In this document: piece after piece, positions 59,118 to 64,000 of the stretch
How positions within the stretch are numbered: position 1 is the first letter of the stretch
Layout of the letters: each line of letters begins with the position of its first letter
Assembly (NCBI RefSeq): GCF_900167095.1
Contig: NZ_FUXG01000003.1
Location: 90,656-154,655, forward strand
DNA: 64,000 nt
Direction of reading: 5' to 3'
From: Oceanospirillum multiglobuliferum
GTDB lineage: Bacteria; Pseudomonadota; Gammaproteobacteria; Pseudomonadales; Halomonadaceae
Notes under the pieces: generated by a model
The model's database searches: none
What the model was told of the DNA's origin: nothing
The model's input: the letters and a program-made list of their open reading frames with translations, nothing else
Translations under genes and position numbers: made by a program

Positions 59118-60146
59118 CTAGCTCAGCAGATTGTGCAGCTCTTTTTTCAATCGTGGATCTAACAATATCGCATTTTGTGGCAACCACTCTTTGCGTATCA
59201 TTAATTTACGCAAAAATTCATTTGAGTTAACAGGACCTTGCCAGCGCGCACCCTTACCTGATTTTGCTGTACTGCAAGGTTGAGCAAAGTGGCTGGTATA
59301 TTCATGCCAAAACTCAGGAATAAATCGACGTACCGGACGTCCTGTTTCACTGGCGATCAGGTTTGCCAGTTCCATACCGGAGGCGTCTAAGTCACCAAAG
59401 TGAATATGAGGCACATAGTGGGGAATTAACTTAATAAGTCGGATTGCCAAATCTGGATAATCCAATGGTGCCCAAATTAGCATCAGGTGGTCTGGAATAT
59501 CCAAGTCCATAAAAGTTGATAAGTTCTCAACCGTCATGATCATATAGGGTTGTTCACCCTCTACTTCGGTTAGCTCTTGCAAGTCACGCTCAGGAATAAT
59601 GGCTTGAGACATGAGTTTAACCAAAGGGCCAAGCTTAATAGGCTTGAGCATTTTGCGAACAAGGTGCATATCTGTAGTGCCACGAATACGCAGTACTTGG
59701 TCACGGCTCACCTTGAAGTCAGGCAGCAGTGCTTTTACTTCCTTTGACTGTGTCTCGTCATCGAGTTCACCAAAAAGAGAGTTGTAGCTTACTTGATTCA
59801 ACCAAAGAGGGAGGTCAAAGCGAGTATTATTTTTAATAAACTCTAGTCGTGACAGCAGGGTGCTGCGTTCTTGTGGGTTAAGTTCATAGCGTACTTCAAC
59901 ACGTTCTCTCCACTCAGGGAAAACCTGATCTAATAATGCAGGTAACCAGCGTGTACCATTGGTATTGAGTTTAAATACAGGGGTTTCCTGTTCATCAGGA
60001 GTTAACCACTGTTTGTCCAACAAAAATAGAACCAACGGCAATATAGTTGCATTCTGACGAATGCCCCGAGTTTCACAAAGGGCAATAACGGCTTCCTGAA
60101 CAACAGAATCTTGCCAGTTAACCAGTTGCTCTGGCTGAGTGCTCAT
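59118..60146 (-). CDS. JetD/DUF2220-like TOPRIM protein, stand-alone
   Basis: 342 residues. The C-terminal part (about 197-340) resembles the DUF2220 TOPRIM domain of Wadjet JetD and MksG: IMTVENLSTF with Glu207, then HFGDLDASGMELANL with Asp252 and Asp254 in the expected order, and C-terminal conserved LIRKEWLPQN-like IRKEWLPQNAILLD. The N-terminal part (about 20-160) could be the usual DNA-binding region. The partner genes jetA, jetB and jetC (SMC, kleisin, KITE) are not in the window. Assignment is by motif recall and is moderately sure. Confidence 0.6.
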   Translation of the reverse strand: MSTQPEQLVNWQDSVVQEAVIALCETRGIRQNATILPLVLFLLDKQWLTPDEQETPVFKLNTNGTRWLPALLDQVFPEWRERVEVRYELNPQERSTLLSRLEFIKNNTRFDLPLWLNQVSYNSLFGELDDETQSKEVKALLPDFKVSRDQVLRIRGTTDMHLVRKMLKPIKLGPLVKLMSQAIIPERDLQELTEVEGEQPYMIMTVENLSTFMDLDIPDHLMLIWAPLDYPDLAIRLIKLIPHYVPHIHFGDLDASGMELANLIASETGRPVRRFIPEFWHEYTSHFAQPCSTAKSGKGARWQGPVNSNEFLRKLMIRKEWLPQNAILLDPRLKKELHNLLS

Positions 60147-60209
60147 CTATGACCTCTTTATAATTGCATCAAAAAACAGCTGGCATCATACCGAAAGCTG
60201 CTCTAACTG

Positions 60210-60851
60210 TCATAAGATCCCCACTGCAAGTGAAGGGCTTTCAATGCGGGCTGATATTGCCTGTGAGGAATTTTTTTGTAACTGCTTGAGCAGGTCGTCG
60301 GTAATGCTTTGGAAGTGTCCACGTTCCCCAGTGGCACGTGCCAGCAACATTGCACCTTGTAGTGCTGCAAGCAAAATTCTGGATTGAGACTGAAAACTGC
60401 CTTCGTAATGCAGTTCACTGCTACGTTTACCCTGCTCTAAGGTACGCCCTAACCAACACTCTGTTTCAGTAATAAAACGCTGTAGTTGTAAGCGAGCGGC
60501 TTGGGGGAGCGCCTCAATTTCTGCCGTTAGCATGGTAATTGGACACAGCTTTTCTTGGTCTCTTATGATGCGGGCAAAAAAACGAAACAGCTCTTTAATA
60601 CGCTGCAAACAACTGTCATTCTTTTGTTCAACTTGATGTAAGCGTTCAACAAACTGGTTAACGTAGCGCTCACATAAACTGACAGCGAGATCAGTTTTAG
60701 ATGGAAAGTGGTAATGGATGCTGGCTTTACGAATCTCAATACGTTCAGCAATATCTTGATAGCTAAAACCATTAAAACCTTTGCGCTGTAACAAATCCTG
60801 TGCAATGTCCAGAATACGTTCAGCGGTTGATGAATTATTATTTTTGTTCAT
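60210..60851 (-). CDS. TetR-family regulator
   Basis: 213 residues. N-terminal HTH: AERILDIAQDLLQRKGFNGF, SYQDIAERIEIRKASIHYHF, PSKTDLAVSLCERY. ATG 60851 (MNKNNNSSTAERI) is chosen since the frame upstream has no family similarity. It is divergent from the KefB-like antiporter gene, with three TTGCCA repeats between them, and is the likely regulator of one or both. Confidence 0.88.
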   Translation of the reverse strand: MNKNNNSSTAERILDIAQDLLQRKGFNGFSYQDIAERIEIRKASIHYHFPSKTDLAVSLCERYVNQFVERLHQVEQKNDSCLQRIKELFRFFARIIRDQEKLCPITMLTAEIEALPQAARLQLQRFITETECWLGRTLEQGKRSSELHYEGSFQSQSRILLAALQGAMLLARATGERGHFQSITDDLLKQLQKNSSQAISARIESPSLAVGIL

Positions 60852-60865
60852 CTCAACCCTAATAT

Positions 60866-60896
60866 TTTGCCAATCAGTGTACTGGCAAATTTGCCA
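60866..60896. promoter_or_regulatory. candidate TetR operators (TTGCCA repeats)
   Basis: TTGCCA occurs at 60867-60872 and 60891-60896 and its complement TGGCAA at 60883-60888. The last two form a perfect 14-bp palindrome, TGGCAAATTTGCCA (60883-60896). It lies just upstream of the TetR gene, in the gap to the antiporter. Confidence 0.45.
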
Positions 60897-61083
60897 TATT
60901 TTTATTATTGAACAGAATGTACACAATCCCATTTCAGGCCATGTTAGCACTAAATCAACTGTGACTTAAACGAGACTAATGCAGCAAAATGTAGTGTTCT
61001 TGATATAAATTAAGGGGATTATTGACTTCTATCTCTGCTACATTAGACCGACAACAAACACTAGTGATACAAGGACTGCTTGA

Positions 61084-63072
61084 GTGCAAAGTGCGAATTA
61101 TTTTAATGAGGTGATGATCATCTTAGGCGGCTCGGTTGCTTCTACAGCCTTGCTACGCCGTTATCGTTTACCTCCTGTGTTAGGCTATTTATTGGTGGGT
61201 TTACTAATAGGCCCATTTGCGTTTCAGCTGATCAAAACACCAGATGACTTGCATTTTCTGTCTGAGTTTGGATTGGTCTTTTTGCTCTTCTCTCTTGGGC
61301 TAGAGTTCTCTCTCGCCAAAATGACAGCCTTACGGAAAACAGTATTTGGCTTGGGCAGTGCTCAAGTTGTGCTCTGTTCGTTATTTTTCTGGTCAATATT
61401 GCACTATCTTTTAGGCTTATCCTCGGAAGCTTCTCTGATTATTGCGGGAGCATTAGGGTTGTCGTCGACTGCGATTGTCACCCAAGAGTTAACCCGTTGG
61501 AGTGAGCTGAATAGCAATCATGGCCATGCTGCAATTGGTATCTTGTTGTTTCAAGACTTGGCGGCGGTACTATTTCTCATTTTAGTGCCTGCCTTAGCAG
61601 GGACTAGCGATAACAGCTTTTCTTTTTCCATTGGTTTGATTTTATTAAAAGGTGTCGCACTGTTTGTAGTGATGCTGGCCGTAGGTAAGTGGTTGATGCC
61701 GTTTATCTTCCATGAGATCAGTAAAACTCGCTCTGAAGAACTGTTTGTGATGACCGTGCTATTAGTGGCATTAACCTCTGCGTGGATTACCCACGAAATA
61801 GGTTTGTCTATGGCGCTGGGCGCATTTCTAGCGGGTATGATGCTGGGTGAGAGCCACTTCAAACATCAGATTGAGGCTGATATACGACCATTCAGAGATA
61901 TTTTGCTTGGTCTCTTCTTTGTCACCGTAGGTATGCAGCTAGATTACCAAGTGCTACTGATCAACCTGCACTGGGTTGTACTGGGTAGCCTAGGTATTGT
62001 AATCAGTAAAACCCTTATGATTGCTATATTGGCGCAATGGTTAGGAAAGGATCGGTCAACAGCAATTCGTACAGGTTTAGTACTGGCACAAGGGGGGGAG
62101 TTTGGTTTTGCGCTACTGACCTTAGCTTCTGCAAATCATTTGTTAGAGCCAGAAGCTGTCAGTCTAGTGGTTGCTATCATTGTTGTCAGTATTGGTGTTA
62201 CGCCAGTATTAATTCGTTATAACGCTCAAATTTGTCAGCGTTTGCTACCTAACAAACCTTATGAAGCCCCTATTCCTCACTCAACAGAAGAGCTGGCAGA
62301 GGCCACTTCAGAACTGCATGATCATATTATTATTTGTGGTTTTGGTCGGGTTGGACAAACAGTGGCGCGCTTTATGCGTAAAGAAAACCTGCCTGTTTTA
62401 GCCTTAGACAATGATCCCGTGCGAGTTAATGAAGCTACTATTGGGGGAGAATTGATTTTTTATGGTGATGCCAGCAGCCACAAATTATTAATGGCGGTTG
62501 GTTTAGATCGTGCCAAGCTTGTGGTCATTACCGTGAATAAAAATGACGACTCTATGAGTATTTTACACAGTATTCGCACACATAACGCCACGGTGCCAAT
62601 AGTGGTAAGAACGCAAGACGACAGCAAACTGAGTGAATTAAAAGCAGCAGGGGCAACTGAGGTTATTCCTGAAGCACTGGAGGGTAGTTTAATGCTGGTC
62701 ACCCATGTGATGACGCAGATGCAAATTCCTTTCCGGCGTATTGCCAAAATGGTGCAAACTGCCCGCGAAGAGCGCTATCAACTGCTGCATGGTTATTTCC
62801 ATGGTGCACAGTCACAACTGTTAGATAAGTCAGGTAATCCTTTGATTAGACTACACCCTGTGAAAATCAGTGATACTTGCTATGCTCGTGGTAAAACTGT
62901 TAGAGAAATCAACCTGATACAGGCGCAGGTCAGTATTCAATCAGTACACAGAGGCGATAATGAAATTGTAATGCCAGAGGATGATTTTATCCTAGAAAGT
63001 GGCGATACCTTGTTGCTGCAAGGGATGTCTGATCATATCGAACAGGCAGAGTCGCGCTTATTTGGTGGCTAG
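61084..63072 (+). CDS. CPA2 cation:proton antiporter, KefB/YbaL type
   Basis: 662 residues: about 12 transmembrane helices in the first 385 (RRYRLPPVLGYLLVGLLIGP, LVFLLFSLGLEFSLAKM), a TrkA-N NAD-binding domain (IIICGFGRVGQTVARFM, about 417), and a C-terminal TrkA-C domain (LIQAQVSIQSVHRGD). These proteins exchange K+ or Na+ for protons and are gated by nucleotides. GTG 61084 has AAGGA eight bases upstream. The KefG/KefF ancillary genes are not next to it. Confidence 0.9.
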   Translation: MQSANYFNEVMIILGGSVASTALLRRYRLPPVLGYLLVGLLIGPFAFQLIKTPDDLHFLSEFGLVFLLFSLGLEFSLAKMTALRKTVFGLGSAQVVLCSLFFWSILHYLLGLSSEASLIIAGALGLSSTAIVTQELTRWSELNSNHGHAAIGILLFQDLAAVLFLILVPALAGTSDNSFSFSIGLILLKGVALFVVMLAVGKWLMPFIFHEISKTRSEELFVMTVLLVALTSAWITHEIGLSMALGAFLAGMMLGESHFKHQIEADIRPFRDILLGLFFVTVGMQLDYQVLLINLHWVVLGSLGIVISKTLMIAILAQWLGKDRSTAIRTGLVLAQGGEFGFALLTLASANHLLEPEAVSLVVAIIVVSIGVTPVLIRYNAQICQRLLPNKPYEAPIPHSTEELAEATSELHDHIIICGFGRVGQTVARFMRKENLPVLALDNDPVRVNEATIGGELIFYGDASSHKLLMAVGLDRAKLVVITVNKNDDSMSILHSIRTHNATVPIVVRTQDDSKLSELKAAGATEVIPEALEGSLMLVTHVMTQMQIPFRRIAKMVQTAREERYQLLHGYFHGAQSQLLDKSGNPLIRLHPVKISDTCYARGKTVREINLIQAQVSIQSVHRGDNEIVMPEDDFILESGDTLLLQGMSDHIEQAESRLFGG

Positions 63073-63117
63073 CTGGTGCCGACATAATAAAACGCTACAT
63101 TGGCTAGTGAGCGATCT

Positions 63118-63126
63118 TGTTATACT
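63118..63126 (+). promoter_or_regulatory. candidate comFB promoter (extended -10)
   Basis: TGT directly followed by TATACT (63121-63126) is an extended -10 in the short gap before the ComFB gene. A possible TTGGCT -35 at 63100 has only a 15-bp spacer. Confidence 0.4.
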
Positions 63127-63163
63127 AAGAACAAGAACAGTACAGAACGTATAGGAGAGAGCC

Positions 63164-63445
63164 ATGTTATTTCAAAATGTTCAAAACTATTACGAAAAGT
63201 TAGTCTTTGACGAGCTGGTAAAGCGTGGCTTTATGTTAGGCTATGAAGAGGGATATGTTGAAGATATCGCTTGTATTGCTTTGAATAACTTGCCCTGCCA
63301 ATACATTCGCTTTGAGGTGGATATGGGCTTTTTCCTGTCCAGTGAAGACTATCAGCTAATGCGTAGCCAAGTATCACAGGCTTTAGATGAGGCTATTTTG
63401 TTTATCAACGAAAAAATCAAGCAGCCCAGAATAGAGCACGAGTAA
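63164..63445 (+). CDS. ComFB-family protein
   Basis: 93 residues. NYYEKLVFDELVKRGFML and YVEDIACIALNNLPCQYIRF follow the ComFB pattern (D-I-x-x-x-A-L-N-x-L-P-x-x-Y). The Cys pair seen before D-I in many members is absent here. Members of this family have been reported as cyclic-dinucleotide receptors. GGAGAG precedes the ATG. With GGDEF and HD-GYP genes nearby, a c-di-GMP role is possible but not shown. Confidence 0.82.
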   Translation: MLFQNVQNYYEKLVFDELVKRGFMLGYEEGYVEDIACIALNNLPCQYIRFEVDMGFFLSSEDYQLMRSQVSQALDEAILFINEKIKQPRIEHE

Positions 63446-63453
63446 AACATGAT

Positions 63454-63485
63454 AAAAGGTTAACAGTCTCGTTAACCTTTTTTTT
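63454..63485. terminator. bidirectional terminator between comFB and hslO
   Basis: An 11-bp stem (63454-63464 with 63471-63481), loop AGTCTC, is followed by T residues on the plus strand and preceded by A residues, so it works in both directions between convergent genes. Confidence 0.88.
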
Positions 63486-63521
63486 GAGTATATATCACCC
63501 TAAAGCGGAGTGTATTTTTGT

Positions 63522-64000
63522 TTAATGAACTACAGGTGGCGGTGCTTGTGGATCATCAAATAGTTGCTCGATATCTGCCGCTGAAAACTCGTAAACGCTA
63601 TTGCAGAATTGGCACTGACTTTCGATTTTGCCGTGCTCAGCAATAGCTTCGTTTAAACCCTCTTTACCCACACTGATCAGTGCATTTTTTACACGCTCAA
63701 CTGAGCAAGTGCACTTGAACTGTAGGGTTTTCAGATCAAATAAACGCACAGCTTCTTGGTGATATAGGCGGTGTAATAACGCTTCGTTGTCTAAGGTCAG
63801 CAGCTCTTCATTAGACAGCGTATCTGCCAGCATAATACTGCGGTCCCATGCATCTTGATCGGCTTCTGTGCGGTCTGACGGTAATGCTTGTAACATAAAG
63901 CCTGCCGTATTTTGGCTATCGGTTGCTAACCAAATACGCGTGGGTAGTTGCTCAGACTGTTCAAAATATTGCTCTAGGCAATGGGCCAATGTTTGGCCTT
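63522..64000 (-). CDS. hslO: redox-regulated chaperone Hsp33, partial (N-terminal part outside window)
   Basis: The C-terminal 159 or so residues of Hsp33 are present. LAHCLEQYFEQSEQLPTRIW is the conserved core, and the redox switch zinc ligands are CTC (FKCTCSVERV) and CQFC (ESQCQFCNSVYEF). Oxidation of these cysteines turns on the chaperone. The frame runs off the right edge, and the TTG that opens the longest complete frame is internal. Confidence 0.95.
   Translation of the reverse strand, partial: GQTLAHCLEQYFEQSEQLPTRIWLATDSQNTAGFMLQALPSDRTEADQDAWDRSIMLADTLSNEELLTLDNEALLHRLYHQEAVRLFDLKTLQFKCTCSVERVKNALISVGKEGLNEAIAEHGKIESQCQFCNSVYEFSAADIEQLFDDPQAPPPVVH

Overview
The window looks like chromosomal DNA of a mid-GC marine gammaproteobacterium, most likely an Oceanospirillales-type organism. 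The basis is gene order: iscR-iscS-(…)-iscA-ndk-rlmN-pilF-rodZ-ispG-hisS-yfgM-bamB-der on one side and trmJ/suhB, secF-secD-yajC-tgt-queA on the other, plus tkt-epd-pgk-fba and an Rrf2-sufBCDS-sufT-Rieske operon. I cannot name a genus from the sequence alone.

Layout. 1-1750: 5' part of ilvC (minus strand) with its divergent LysR activator gene ilvY. 1767-13638: a long minus-strand housekeeping block for Fe-S assembly (iscR, iscS, iscA), ndk, rRNA/tRNA methylation (rlmN), type IV pilus and cell shape (pilF, rodZ), isoprenoids (ispG), hisS, outer-membrane assembly (yfgM, bamB) and ribosome assembly (der). 13760-21485: trmJ, a divergent suhB, then secF/secD/yajC and tgt/queA. 21617: tRNA-Leu(CAA). 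21998-23632: a membrane diguanylate cyclase. 23892-29660: transketolase, Epd, Pgk and class II aldolase, all on the plus strand. 29766-37911: accessory metabolic and regulatory genes with parE and yqiA. 38200-44627: the SUF operon. 44776-50059: an AT-richer accessory stretch with a TetR gene, an SQR-like flavoprotein, DUF1641, a DsbA-family protein and a chemoreceptor. 50072-58954: two EAL-HDOD proteins, DUF3549, a lipid kinase, a histidine kinase and an HD-GYP response regulator. 59118-64000: a stand-alone JetD/DUF2220-like TOPRIM protein, a TetR gene, a KefB-type antiporter, ComFB, and the 3' part of hslO.

The points most worth following up are these. (1) The SuhB orthologue has lost its catalytic metal ligands and looks like a pseudoenzyme. 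(2) The isc locus lacks iscU, hscBA and fdx, its IscS ends just before the tail that contacts IscU in E. coli, and a complete SUF core lies 25 kb away. (3) Nearly the same Rrf2-type 12-mer lies at the iscR promoter and in front of the suf regulator, which suggests shared control. (4) Four DnaA boxes fall within about 300 bp in the noncoding stretch 55025-55590. (5) A JetD-like TOPRIM protein stands without its SMC partners. (6) A perfect 22-bp inverted repeat carrying a TetR-type operator sits just upstream of the SQR-like gene. The window also carries several c-di-GMP-related genes (GGDEF, HD-GYP, two degenerate EAL-HDOD, ComFB).

No CRISPR array, insertion sequence, integrase or prophage gene was seen. 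Start codons were set by family N-termini and Shine-Dalgarno spacing, so several differ from the longest open frame.
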